From the NCBI RefSeq assembly GCF_002127265.1, contig NZ_NFUU01000002.1, positions 186,001 to 250,000 of the forward strand: a stretch of DNA of 64,000 bases, read 5' to 3'. Positions 1-8,746 of the stretch are shown here, one piece after another. The first letter of the stretch is position 1; every line of letters begins with the position of its first letter. The notes beneath the pieces are model-generated. The model was not told where the DNA came from. It saw only the letters and a list, made by a program, of their open reading frames with translations, and did not search any database. A program made the position numbers and the translations under genes. Origin of the DNA: Hydrogenophaga sp. IBVHS1 (GTDB taxonomy: Bacteria > Pseudomonadota > Gammaproteobacteria > Burkholderiales > Burkholderiaceae_C).

Positions 1-1
1 G

Positions 2-1027
2 CTGTCGTGGATTTACCTCGCCTTTGGCGACGTGCCTGTGGTCGCCGGACTCTTCTACGGCATCAAGCCCGCCGTCACGGCGCTGGTGCTGCACGCGGCC
101 CACCGCATCGGCATGCGGGCGCTCAAGAACGGCTGGATGTGGGCCATCGCCGCCGCTTCATTCGTCGCCATCTTCGCGTTTGACACCCCGTTTCCCGCCA
201 TCGTGGCGGCGGCCGGGCTCATCGGCTGGCTGGGGTCCCGGCGCTGGCCGCAGGTGTTCACGCTGGGTGGCGGGCACAGTGCCGTCAAGGGTTACGGACC
301 CGCGCTGATCGACGATGACACGCCCACCCCATCGCATGCGGTGTTCTCCTATGGCCGGCTGGCGCGCGTGCTGGCGGTGGGGCTCGCGCTCTGGCTGCTG
401 GCCATGGGTGCGCTGGTGGCCTGGCAGGGCTGGAGCGCGACGCTTTCGCAGATGGGCTGGTTCTTCACCAAGGCCGCGCTGCTGACCTTCGGTGGCGCCT
501 ACGCGGTGCTGCCCTACGTGTACCAGGGCGCTGTTGAAACCTTTCAGTGGCTCAGCGGCCCGCAAATGATCGACGGCCTGGCACTCGGTGAAACCACGCC
601 CGGCCCGCTGATCATGGTGGTGGCGTTTGTGGGCTACGTGGGTGGCTGGAATCAGGCCGTGCTGGGGCCGGACGCCTTGTTCCTCGGCGCCGCACTGGCC
701 GCCACGGCGGTCACTTTTTTCACCTTCCTGCCGTCCTTCGTGTTCATCCTGGCGGGCGGCCCTCTTGTGGAATCCACTCACGGCAAACTCGGCTTCACCG
801 CGCCGCTGTCGGCCATCACCGCCGCGGTCGTGGGCGTCATCCTCAACCTCGCCCTGTTCTTTGCGTACCACGTGTGGTGGCCGCAGGGCTTCCAGGGCGC
901 GTTCGACGCCGTGTCGGCCGCGATCACGGTGGCGGCTGCGGTGGCGCTGTTCCGTTTCAAGGTCGGCGTTCTCCCCTTGCTCGGCGCATGCGCGGCGGTC
1001 GGGCTGGCTTTCACCCTGCTGCGCTGA
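2..1027 (+). CDS. chrA: Chromate efflux transporter ChrA (partial, 5' end outside window)
   Basis: This is the C-terminal 341 residues of a CHR-family chromate transporter of the long, two-domain type. The frame is open to the window edge, so the true start lies upstream. It is an inner-membrane protein that extrudes chromate from the cytoplasm. Many hydrophobic segments are visible. The second CHR repeat begins near visible residue 155 with the family motif LTFGGAYAVLPYV, followed by GETTPGPL. A rhodanese gene follows 10 bp downstream and is probably cotranscribed. The family assignment is firm; chromate as the substrate is inferred from the family. Confidence 0.9.
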   Translation: MSWIYLAFGDVPVVAGLFYGIKPAVTALVLHAAHRIGMRALKNGWMWAIAAASFVAIFAFDTPFPAIVAAAGLIGWLGSRRWPQVFTLGGGHSAVKGYGPALIDDDTPTPSHAVFSYGRLARVLAVGLALWLLAMGALVAWQGWSATLSQMGWFFTKAALLTFGGAYAVLPYVYQGAVETFQWLSGPQMIDGLALGETTPGPLIMVVAFVGYVGGWNQAVLGPDALFLGAALAATAVTFFTFLPSFVFILAGGPLVESTHGKLGFTAPLSAITAAVVGVILNLALFFAYHVWWPQGFQGAFDAVSAAITVAAAVALFRFKVGVLPLLGACAAVGLAFTLLR

Positions 1028-1037
1028 GGAACTCTGC

Positions 1038-1373
1038 ATGGATACCCATACGCCTGAACCCGCCGACGAGGCCATGGTGGCGGAACACGCCAATGTGGCC
1101 GGCAGCCTGGTGCTGGACGTGCGGCGCACTGGCGCCTTCGAACAAGCCACTACCCAATTGCCCGGCGCCACCTGGCGCGACCCCGCCCAGGTGACGCAGT
1201 GGGCGGCCTTCGTGCCGCGCGATCGGCCTGTCACGGTCTACTGCGTCCACGGCCACGAGGTCAGCCGCAACACCGCGCAGCAACTGCGCGGCTTGGGTGT
1301 GAGCGCGCGCTACCTGCGTGGCGGCATTGAAGGCTGGAGCCAGGCCGGCATGCCGGTCGTGGACAAGGAATAG
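1038..1373 (+). CDS. Rhodanese-like sulfurtransferase
   Basis: This 111-residue protein is a single rhodanese domain with no signal peptide, so it should be cytoplasmic. The active-site loop reads YCVHGHEVS with the catalytic cysteine near residue 69, and the rhodanese end motif GGIEGW is present. Rhodaneses move sulfane sulfur onto nucleophiles such as cyanide or thiols. The gene starts 10 bp after chrA, so a role in thiol or redox defence during chromate stress is plausible but only inferred from position. The ATG at 1038 gives the usual length for a single-domain rhodanese. Confidence 0.85.
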   Translation: MDTHTPEPADEAMVAEHANVAGSLVLDVRRTGAFEQATTQLPGATWRDPAQVTQWAAFVPRDRPVTVYCVHGHEVSRNTAQQLRGLGVSARYLRGGIEGWSQAGMPVVDKE

Positions 1374-1430
1374 GGTCGAAGAACCGCCAATCCACAGCCG
1401 AACCACAACCGGATGGGTGGCCGAAGGCGG

Positions 1431-1988
1431 TTACGTTGCCGTCGTGGCAACACCCGCAACTGCGGGGCGCAGCGCAAGGCGCCAGAGGCGTGCGGCGCGG
1501 CCAACAAAGACGCCGGTGAACGCGCCGTACAGCCCCGCGACGCACAGCACATACGGTGAGTTCTGCGCCAGCTGCGGCTCCATGGCGAGATCCACCCCCA
1601 CCACGTACTTCACCAGGAAGATGCCCAGGATCAGCAGCAGGGGAACCACGCTGCCTGGCAAGCGGTACACCCCGCGCGCGGGGTCGTATTGCGCTGTGCT
1701 CTGGCCACGGGAGAGCAGCACAAAGGCGAGCGCCGCCGCCGCGAGCCAGGCCAGGATGGCAATGGCCCGATGAGGCGTTGAGCCCAGGGCCGAGAACGTG
1801 CCCGACACCGAGAGGGTGGTCATGATCAGCGGCAGCAGCGACACCCGCGCCAGGCTGGCGGTGCGGTCGCGCAGCTGGCTGACGCCCAACGCAACCAGAC
1901 CCACGAGCAGGCCCCACACCCACAGGGGTGTGCCGCGCAGGATCGGTACCACGGCCTCGGGATGGTGGGAGACGAGTGAGAGCAGCAT
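1431..1988 (-). CDS. DUF6622-type integral membrane protein
   Basis: This 185-residue protein has about five to six hydrophobic segments and little soluble sequence, so it should sit in the inner membrane. The start was chosen at 1988 because AGGAAAA lies just upstream of that ATG; an in-frame ATG 18 codons earlier lacks such a site. It resembles the small DUF6622 membrane proteins, whose function is unknown. It is transcribed divergently from the DUF4331 gene and faces the chrA-rhodanese pair. I see no catalytic motif. Confidence 0.7.
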   Translation of the reverse strand: MLLSLVSHHPEAVVPILRGTPLWVWGLLVGLVALGVSQLRDRTASLARVSLLPLIMTTLSVSGTFSALGSTPHRAIAILAWLAAAALAFVLLSRGQSTAQYDPARGVYRLPGSVVPLLLILGIFLVKYVVGVDLAMEPQLAQNSPYVLCVAGLYGAFTGVFVGRAARLWRLALRPAVAGVATTAT

Positions 1989-2256
1989 GGGGGTTTTCCT
2001 GGACAGATGGGTTGAAGCGGAGTGCGAGGCCGCACTGTGCATGGGGCTCCCTCAGCTGGAAAGGCCGTTGAGACGAAACCCGGGTATCGGGCCGCGAACG
2101 GTGTCCAGGGCGGGGTGAGTTGCGCCATGCCTCTGCCCCGGTTGCAGGCCTCCATATCCGTGGCGCTGCCGTGGTCATTCAATTTGTCAAATCCATCACG
2201 CTCCCGCGCACGTACTGGGTAGGCAGATCGCTGCAACCACAACCCAGGAGCACCCC

Positions 2257-3852
2257 ATGAAACTGAAACCCGCATCCATCGCCAAAGGATGTCTGTTGAT
2301 GGCTGTCGCCGGCGCGGCGATTGCGTCGAGCCACCGCGAAGCCCCCTTCATCACCACCTCACCCAAGGTGGACGGTACCGATTTCTACATGTTTCGCAGC
2401 TACGAAGGTGTGGCGAGCAATGGCACGGGCGGGCGATCCGAGTTCGTGACCCTCATTGCCAACTACCAGCCACTGCAAGGTCCCTACGGTGGCCCCAATT
2501 ACTTCTCCATGGACCCCAACGCGCTGTATGAAATCCACGTGGACAACAACGGTGACGCAAGGGAAGACGTCACCTTCCAGTTCCGCTTCCAGAACAAGCT
2601 CAACAGTGTGGCCCTGCCGATCGGCAACCAGAGTGTGCAGATTCCGCTGATTCAGGCGGGCACCGTGTCCACCGTCAACGACCCCAACCTCAACCTCAAC
2701 GAAAGCTACAGCCTGACCGTGGTGCGGGGCGACCGCCGCAAGGGCAGCGTGCAGACCGTGGCGGCCTCTCTGCCCAAACCGGTCGACTACATCGGCGAGA
2801 AAACGCTGGGCAACGCCGCTGCTTACAAAGCCTACGCCGACCGGCACATCAACACGGTCAACATCCCCGGCTGCAATGTGCCCGCCAAAGTGTTCGTGGG
2901 CCAGCGCCAGGAAGGCTTCGCGGTCAACCTCGGTCGCATCTTCGACCTGGTCAATGCCCCGGTCGATCTGTTGCTCAACCCCGCAGCCCGCGACGCCGAA
3001 GGCGCCAACGGCAACCACTACATCCAGAAGCAGAACGTGACCTCGCTGGCACTCGAAGTGCATGCCAGTTGCCTCACCGCAGGCAGCGAGACCGTCATTG
3101 GCGGCTGGACCACGGCCAGCCTGCGCCAGGCGCGCCTGCTCAATGGCAGCCCGGCGGCGGGCCACCAGGCCAGCGAGAAAGCCGGTGGCGCGTGGACGCA
3201 GGTGTCTCGCCTGGGCAACCCGCTGGTCAACGAAGTGGTGATTGGCCTGGGTGACAAGGACAAGTTCAACGCGTCGGCGCCCAGGGACGATGGCCAGTTT
3301 CTGGGTTACGTGACCAACCCCACACTGCCGGCCCTGCTGGGCCTCGTGCTGGCCGGCAACCCAGCGGCCGTGGCGCCCACCAACCTGCCGCGCACCGACC
3401 TCGCCACCACCTTCCTGACCGGCATCACCGGCGTGAACAAGCCCGCCAACCCGACGCCGTCGGAAATGCTGCGCCTGAACACCGCGGTGCCGCCCGTGCC
3501 GTTCGCCAGCCAGAACCGCCTGGGCGTGGCCGGCAACGCGCTCAACACCGACCCCAACAAGGTCAACGACAACGCCGGCTTTCCCAACGGCCGTCGTCCC
3601 AAAGACGACGTGGTCGACATTGCTCTGGTGGCGGTGCTGGGCGGTCTGTGCGTGATCAATGGCGACAGCAACGCGCTGGGGCTCAACAGTGTGCCGGGCG
3701 TGCCTTCGCTGACGTCCGCCTGCCGAGCCTCCAGCGTGCCGCTGGGTGCCCGATCGGCCAACATCCACGACGCCGTGGACCAGGCCGTGGTGCCATTTCA
3801 GGACGCGTTCCCCTACCTGAACACGCCCAACGCCGGCGCCTCGAACCTGTGA
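2257..3852 (+). CDS. DUF4331 domain-containing exported protein
   Basis: This 531-residue protein has an N-terminal signal peptide (about residues 1-24) followed directly by the family's opening SSHREAP. It then has the VDGTDFYMFRSYE and LIANYQPLQGPYGGPNYF segments typical of DUF4331. It is predicted to be periplasmic or extracellular, and its biochemical role is unknown. The start is supported by AGGAG at about 8 nt before the ATG. A small lipoprotein gene and a DUF4198 gene follow on the same strand with short gaps, so the three probably form an operon of exported proteins. Confidence 0.85.
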   Translation: MKLKPASIAKGCLLMAVAGAAIASSHREAPFITTSPKVDGTDFYMFRSYEGVASNGTGGRSEFVTLIANYQPLQGPYGGPNYFSMDPNALYEIHVDNNGDAREDVTFQFRFQNKLNSVALPIGNQSVQIPLIQAGTVSTVNDPNLNLNESYSLTVVRGDRRKGSVQTVAASLPKPVDYIGEKTLGNAAAYKAYADRHINTVNIPGCNVPAKVFVGQRQEGFAVNLGRIFDLVNAPVDLLLNPAARDAEGANGNHYIQKQNVTSLALEVHASCLTAGSETVIGGWTTASLRQARLLNGSPAAGHQASEKAGGAWTQVSRLGNPLVNEVVIGLGDKDKFNASAPRDDGQFLGYVTNPTLPALLGLVLAGNPAAVAPTNLPRTDLATTFLTGITGVNKPANPTPSEMLRLNTAVPPVPFASQNRLGVAGNALNTDPNKVNDNAGFPNGRRPKDDVVDIALVAVLGGLCVINGDSNALGLNSVPGVPSLTSACRASSVPLGARSANIHDAVDQAVVPFQDAFPYLNTPNAGASNL

Positions 3853-3880
3853 TGTCCATCCACGACACCAAGGACACACC

Positions 3881-4123
3881 ATGCCAAAAAATCCTGCAAG
3901 AAGTCTGCTGATCGTTGCCGCTGCCACCGCAGCGCTCGCCGGCTGTGGTGGCGGTGGCGGCGACGCTGCCGCACCGGCACAGCCAGCGCCCGCCGCGCCT
4001 TTCATGGGCACCACGGTGCAATCGTTGCTGGACTACATGAACCAGCTGATCGCGCAGACCGACGAATCCAGCGAACCACAGCCGCTGGACAACACCCCGC
4101 TGCCGGTCGACGACACCGTCTGA
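3881..4123 (+). CDS. Small predicted lipoprotein downstream of DUF4331
   Basis: This 80-residue protein carries a lipoprotein signal peptide with a clear lipobox (LAGC near residue 22) and then a run of glycines. The mature part is proline- and alanine-rich, with a short segment MGTTVQSLLDYMNQLIAQT that could form one helix. It should be lipid-anchored, facing the periplasm. It sits 28 bp after the DUF4331 gene, so it is likely an accessory to that protein. I recognise no function. Confidence 0.65.
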   Translation: MPKNPARSLLIVAAATAALAGCGGGGGDAAAPAQPAPAAPFMGTTVQSLLDYMNQLIAQTDESSEPQPLDNTPLPVDDTV

Positions 4124-4186
4124 CAGCGGATCCTCGACATCCAACCGGAAGGGTCGGCGCAGCGCTTGCGTCGACCCGCTTCTCAC

Positions 4187-4990
4187 ATGAAAAAATGGAT
4201 CTTCTCAAGCCTGCTTGTGCTGGTTTCAACCGCGCAGGCGCACGAATTCTGGATGACGCCGGACCGTTTCTCGCCGGCCGCGAATGCGCCCGTGAAGCTC
4301 TCGCTCCGAGTGGGTGAAGGCTTCCTGGGTGAGCCCGTGGGTTTCGGACAACCCATGGCGATTTCACTGCGCTGGCACAGCCTGCGCGGGACAAAGGACC
4401 TCACGCGCCAGCTGCCCGCCACCGAGCAGGGCGCCGTGGCCCTCGCGTTCGATCGGCCCGGTGCGCAAATCGTCGCGCTGGACACACAGCCGGTCACCAC
4501 CGAGCTTTCCGCCGACAAGTTCACCGCCTACCTCCGTGAGGACGGTCTTGAACATGTGATTGCCCTGCGCGAAGCCAGCGGACAGAGCGCGGCTCCCGGG
4601 CGCGAGCGGTACCGCCGCCACGTGAAGACGTTGCTGAACGTGGGGGGCAAGACCGACAAGGTGTTTGCCAAGCGCACGGGCCAGACGCTGGAGATCGTGC
4701 CGCTGAAAAATCCGCAACGGTTGAAAGCGGGTGAAGCCCTCCCTGTGGAGGTTCTGTTCAAGGGCGCACCGTTGCCCGGTGCGCTGGTGAAGCTGTGGAG
4801 CCGGCGCGGGGAGCAATTTGACATGCTGACCACCCGCACCGACGCCTCCGGCAAGAGCATCACCACCCTGCCGTGGACCGGCACCTGGATGGTCAGCGTG
4901 GTGCACATGGTGCCCAACACGGAGGGGCACGGCCAGGAGTGGGACAGCCACTGGGCGAACCTCACTTTTGCGCTTCCCGCGGTGCCCTGA
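4187..4990 (+). CDS. DUF4198 domain-containing periplasmic protein
   Basis: This 267-residue protein has a short signal peptide (MKKWIFSSLLVLVSTAQA) followed by HEFWMTPDRF, the usual N-terminal signature of DUF4198 proteins, which are often annotated as periplasmic parts of nickel or cobalt uptake systems. The histidine near the mature N-terminus could bind metal. The C-terminal half looks like an Ig-like beta domain, with GEALPVEVLFKGAPLPGALV and HMVPNTEGHG. I chose the ATG at 4187 because it begins the signal peptide; an upstream TTG is possible. Metal binding is inferred from the family. Confidence 0.75.
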   Translation: MKKWIFSSLLVLVSTAQAHEFWMTPDRFSPAANAPVKLSLRVGEGFLGEPVGFGQPMAISLRWHSLRGTKDLTRQLPATEQGAVALAFDRPGAQIVALDTQPVTTELSADKFTAYLREDGLEHVIALREASGQSAAPGRERYRRHVKTLLNVGGKTDKVFAKRTGQTLEIVPLKNPQRLKAGEALPVEVLFKGAPLPGALVKLWSRRGEQFDMLTTRTDASGKSITTLPWTGTWMVSVVHMVPNTEGHGQEWDSHWANLTFALPAVP

Positions 4991-5134
4991 CATCTGCGCA
5001 AAGGTGTCGTTGCGGTGTGGATTTTGAGTATCCCCCTGTGCCTCCCGCCCATGGTTTCCCACGCACCCCTCTCCTAGCATTGGCCGCACTCGAACACCGG
5101 GTTCGGGGCTACAACCAATCAGGAGACAAAGAGC

Positions 5135-6373
5135 ATGGAACTGAAACTGTGGGCAGCCGCAACGGTTGTCGCCGCGGCCAGCGTGGGCGTGGCTCAGGCG
5201 CAAACGCCGGCGCCGGCCAATCAACAACAGGGCAAACTTTCCAACGACGTGCTGCGCATCGGCGTGTTGACGGACATCTCCGGCGTGTACGCCGACATCT
5301 CGGGCAAGGGCGCGGTCGAGGCCGTGAAGATGGCCGTGGAAGACTTCGGCGGCAAGATGTTCGGCAAGACCATCGAGGTGGTTTCTGCCGACCACCAGAA
5401 TAAGGCCGACGTGGGCGCGGCCAAGGCGCGTGAGTGGTACGACGGCGGCGTGGACATGATCAACGACCTGGCCAACTCGGGCGTGGCGCTGGCCGTGGCC
5501 GGCGTGGCCAAAGAGAAGAAGCGCCACGCCATCGTGAACAACGCGTCCAACGTGGGCGTGACCAACGCGCAGTGTTCGCCCTACACCGTGCACTACGCCT
5601 ACGACGCGTACTCGCTCGCCAACGGCACCGGCCGCGCGGTGGTGGAAGCCGGCGGCGACACCTGGTTCTTCCTCACGGTGGACTTCGCCTTCGGCATCGG
5701 CCTGGAACAGCAGGTGGGCGACGTGGTGCGCGCCAGCAAGGGCCGCGTGGTGGGCGCTGCGCGCCATCCGCTGGGCACCACCGACTTCTCTTCGTATGTG
5801 CTGCAGGCGCAGGCCTCCAAGGCCAAGATCGTGGGCCTGGCGTCCACCGGCAACGACACCATCAACGCCATCAAGGCGGCCAACGAGTTCGGCCTCACCA
5901 AGAACCAGAAGCTGGCCGCGCTGCTGCTGTGGATTCAGGACGTGCACGCGCTCGGCCTGCCCACCGCGCAAGGCCTGCAGCTCACCAACGCCTGGTACTG
6001 GGACATGAACGACGACTCGCGCGCGTTTGCCAGACGCTTCCAGCAGCGCGTGGGCGGCCAGATGCCGAACATGGCGCACGCGGGTGACTACTCGTCGACC
6101 ATGCACTACCTGAAGGCCGTGCAGGCCGCGGGCTCGGACGACCCGGATGCCGTGTCGGCCAAGATGCGCGAGATGCCCATCAGCGACATGTTCACCAAGG
6201 CCGGCAAGATCCGCGAAGACGGCCGCATGGTGCACGACATGTATTTGTGGCAAGTGAAGACGCCGGCTGAGTCCAAGGGTCCGTGGGATTACCTGAAAGC
6301 CGTGAAGACCATCCCCGCCGATCAAGCCTTCATGCCGCTCGCACAAAGCACCTGCTACCTGGTCAAGAAGTAG
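5135..6373 (+). CDS. ABC transporter periplasmic substrate-binding protein (branched-chain amino acid type)
   Basis: This 412-residue protein has a Sec signal peptide (residues 1-22, ending AQA) and a type-1 periplasmic binding fold of the Peripla_BP_6 family, with an opening strand LRIGVLTDISGVYADISG. It is the receptor of the LivGFHM-type importer encoded just downstream. AGGAG precedes the ATG. Such receptors bind amino acids, amides, urea or aromatic acids, so the ligand cannot be read from the sequence. The linked PEP-hydrolase, SRPBCC and Tm-1-like genes argue against a plain amino-acid system. Confidence 0.88.
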   Translation: MELKLWAAATVVAAASVGVAQAQTPAPANQQQGKLSNDVLRIGVLTDISGVYADISGKGAVEAVKMAVEDFGGKMFGKTIEVVSADHQNKADVGAAKAREWYDGGVDMINDLANSGVALAVAGVAKEKKRHAIVNNASNVGVTNAQCSPYTVHYAYDAYSLANGTGRAVVEAGGDTWFFLTVDFAFGIGLEQQVGDVVRASKGRVVGAARHPLGTTDFSSYVLQAQASKAKIVGLASTGNDTINAIKAANEFGLTKNQKLAALLLWIQDVHALGLPTAQGLQLTNAWYWDMNDDSRAFARRFQQRVGGQMPNMAHAGDYSSTMHYLKAVQAAGSDDPDAVSAKMREMPISDMFTKAGKIREDGRMVHDMYLWQVKTPAESKGPWDYLKAVKTIPADQAFMPLAQSTCYLVKK

Positions 6374-6387
6374 ACGCTTCTGCGACC

Positions 6388-7185
6388 ATGACCGCCATTC
6401 TGCAAACGCAGGGGCTCTCCCGCACCTTCCACGGGTTTCACGCGGTATCCAATGTGAACCTGTCGGTGCAGGAGGGCAGCATCCACGCCCTGATCGGCCC
6501 CAACGGAGCCGGCAAGACGACCTGCTTCAACCTGCTCACGCGTTTCATCGACGCCACCGCCGGGCGCATCCACTTCCAGGGCAGCGACATCACGCGCACG
6601 CCGGCCGATGCCGTGGCGCGCCTGGGGCTGGTGCGCTCGTTCCAGATCTCGGCCGTGTTCGGGCAACTCAGCGTGTTTGAAAACGTGCGCCTGGCGGTGC
6701 AGCGCCGGCGGGGACATTCCATGGACTGGTGGCGCAGCGACAAGGCGCTGTCGATGTACGACGACCGCACCCGCGAACTGCTGGCCGAAGCTGGCCTCTC
6801 CGAATGGGCCGACCACTTGGCCGGTGAGCTGCCTTACGGCCGCAAACGCGCGCTGGAACTGGCCACCACGCTCGCGCTGGAGCCGCGCGTGCTGCTGCTC
6901 GACGAACCCATGGCCGGCATGGGCGCTGAAGACATTGCCCAGGCCGCCGCGCTCATTCGCCAGGCGGCGCGCGGCCGCACCGTGCTCATGGTGGAGCACA
7001 ACCTTTCGGTGGTGGCCGACCTGTGCGACCGCATCACCGTGCTCGCACGCGGCGAGGTGCTGGCCGAGGGCGACTACGCCACCGTATCGAAAGACCCGCG
7101 CGTAGTGGAGGCCTACCTGGGTCATGGGCATGCGGGGCAGCGCAAGCACCACACGGGTGCTGTTGCGGAGTCGAACCATGGCTGA
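6388..7185 (+). CDS. livG: ABC transporter ATP-binding protein, LivG type
   Basis: This 265-residue ATPase has Walker A GPNGAGKTT near residues 37-45, Walker B VLLLDEP and the switch histidine in MVEHNLSVV. The signature region reads LPYGRKRALELA, the relaxed form common in LivG proteins. It is a cytoplasmic subunit that drives import together with LivF and the LivHM permeases. The ATG at 6388 lies 14 bp after the receptor gene stop, and the gene overlaps livF by 8 bp, so translation is probably coupled. Confidence 0.9.
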   Translation: MTAILQTQGLSRTFHGFHAVSNVNLSVQEGSIHALIGPNGAGKTTCFNLLTRFIDATAGRIHFQGSDITRTPADAVARLGLVRSFQISAVFGQLSVFENVRLAVQRRRGHSMDWWRSDKALSMYDDRTRELLAEAGLSEWADHLAGELPYGRKRALELATTLALEPRVLLLDEPMAGMGAEDIAQAAALIRQAARGRTVLMVEHNLSVVADLCDRITVLARGEVLAEGDYATVSKDPRVVEAYLGHGHAGQRKHHTGAVAESNHG

Positions 7186-7882
7186 GCCCTTGCTGAAAGT
7201 GCAAGACCTGCGCGCCTGGTATGGCCCCAGCCAGGCGCTGCACGGCGCCAGCCTGGAGGTGCGCGAAGGCGAACTCATCACCTTGCTGGGGCGCAATGGC
7301 GCTGGCAAGTCCACGCTGCTGAAATCCATCATGGGGATGATGGACAAGCGCCAGGGTTCCATCCGCTTCAAAGGCAAGGAACTCATCGGCCTCGCGCCGC
7401 ACCACATCGGGCGGCTGGGCATTGCCTTCTGTCCGGACGACCGGGGCATCTACGCATCGCTCACCGTGCGGGAAAACCTGCGCCTGCCACCGGTGGTGGC
7501 CGAAGGCGGCATGAGCGAGGCCGAACTGTTCGAGTTGTTCCCCAACCTCGCCCAGCGCGCGGGCTCGGCGGGCACACACCTCTCTGGCGGCGAGCAGCAG
7601 ATGCTGGCGATTGCGCGTATTCTGCGCACCGGCGCGCGCGTGCTGTTGCTCGACGAGCCCACCGAGGGTCTCGCCCCCGTCATCGTCGACCGCATCGGCG
7701 ATCTGATTCGCCGGCTGAAGGCGAGTGGCTACACCATCGTGCTGGTGGAGCAGAACGTGCACTTCGCCGCCGAGCTGGCGGACCGCCATTGCCTCATGGA
7801 GTCGGGTCGCATCACCGACACCTTCGACGCGGCCACGCTGTTGCGCGACTTCGACGCCATCACTTCAAGGATCGGGGTCTAG
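7178..7882 (+). CDS. livF: ABC transporter ATP-binding protein, LivF type
   Basis: This 234-residue ATPase has Walker A GRNGAGKST, the signature LSGGEQQMLAIARIL, Walker B VLLLDEPTEGLAP and the switch histidine region VEQNVHF (a LivF-type replacement). It is the second nucleotide-binding subunit of the importer. The start overlaps the livG end by 8 bp. Its stop codon overlaps by 4 bp the stop of the AraC-type gene on the other strand, so any livGF transcript running on to livH would be antisense to that regulator. Confidence 0.9.
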   Translation: MAEPLLKVQDLRAWYGPSQALHGASLEVREGELITLLGRNGAGKSTLLKSIMGMMDKRQGSIRFKGKELIGLAPHHIGRLGIAFCPDDRGIYASLTVRENLRLPPVVAEGGMSEAELFELFPNLAQRAGSAGTHLSGGEQQMLAIARILRTGARVLLLDEPTEGLAPVIVDRIGDLIRRLKASGYTIVLVEQNVHFAAELADRHCLMESGRITDTFDAATLLRDFDAITSRIGV

Positions 7883-8721
7883 AGATGGCGCAATCTGTAG
7901 TCCGACGGGCGAAATCCCGTCAAGCGTTTGAAGGTGTTGGAAAACGCAAACGGGTTCACATACCCCACCGCGTGCGCAATGGCTTCGATCTTCTCGGTGG
8001 TGGTGGCCAGCAGGTGCGCGGCGTGCGCAATGCGCAGCGTGGTCAGCTGCTTGCCGGGGCTGCGGCCCAGGTTCTTCTGGCACAGGCGGCGCAGGTGTTC
8101 TTCGCTGGTGTTGGCCAGTGCCGCCAGGTCGGCCAGCGTCCAGTCGCGCGCCAGGTCGTGCTTCACCGCGTTCCACACCGGCACCAGGCGCGGCTCGCGT
8201 TGCAGCGGCTCCAGAATGCGCGCCACATAGCGCTCGATCACATCCACCCACACCACGCAGGTGCCGGGGTCGGCGGCGCCTTCCATCTCGGCGGCCAGAC
8301 CCAGAATGGCGTTCTGCAGCACGCGGCCGTCGAACGCGGTCATGGTGGGCGCCATGGCGCCGTCCACCGAGCGCACCGAGTCGGGCTTGAAGCGCACCCA
8401 CGCCAGTTGCCAGCGTTTGCCGGGCACGCAATGGAAGGCATGCAGCACGTGCGCGGGTGCAAACGTGACGCTGCCGGGCTTGTGCGTGTACCAGCGGCCG
8501 TCCAGCAGCGTCTGCCCCTCGCCGCCCAGGCACACCTGCATGAAGGCGCCACTCAGGTTGGTTCGCACCACGGTGTAGGGCGCGGCGGCGTCGAGCACCG
8601 ACACGTGGGCAATGTGGCGCGCAGCCAATGCGTCGCACTGCTCGGCACGCACCACCGTCTGCACGGTGTCATCACCCAGCACCAGGGTTTCACGGGAGAG
8701 ATCGGGATGTTTCGACGGCAT
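7879..8721 (-). CDS. AraC family transcriptional regulator
   Basis: This 280-residue protein has an N-terminal cupin-like sensor half (residues about 1-165, with HKPGSVTFAPAHVLHAF) and a C-terminal double helix-turn-helix of the AraC type (LADLAALANTSEEHLRRL, then AHAVGYVNPFAFSNTFKRL). I chose the ATG at 8721; longer in-frame starts would overlap livH. It lies antisense between livF and livH, and its start codon is only 25 bp from the livH start. It therefore probably controls livH onwards and its own expression from the shared spacer. Confidence 0.85.
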   Translation of the reverse strand: MPSKHPDLSRETLVLGDDTVQTVVRAEQCDALAARHIAHVSVLDAAAPYTVVRTNLSGAFMQVCLGGEGQTLLDGRWYTHKPGSVTFAPAHVLHAFHCVPGKRWQLAWVRFKPDSVRSVDGAMAPTMTAFDGRVLQNAILGLAAEMEGAADPGTCVVWVDVIERYVARILEPLQREPRLVPVWNAVKHDLARDWTLADLAALANTSEEHLRRLCQKNLGRSPGKQLTTLRIAHAAHLLATTTEKIEAIAHAVGYVNPFAFSNTFKRLTGFRPSDYRLRHL

Positions 8722-8746
8722 GGCCTGCGCATCATAGGGACCGCAC

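Noticed and set aside
4364-6346. A 660-codon minus-strand frame across the DUF4198 and receptor genes
   Set aside because: It spans two well-supported plus-strand genes and has shadow-like composition.
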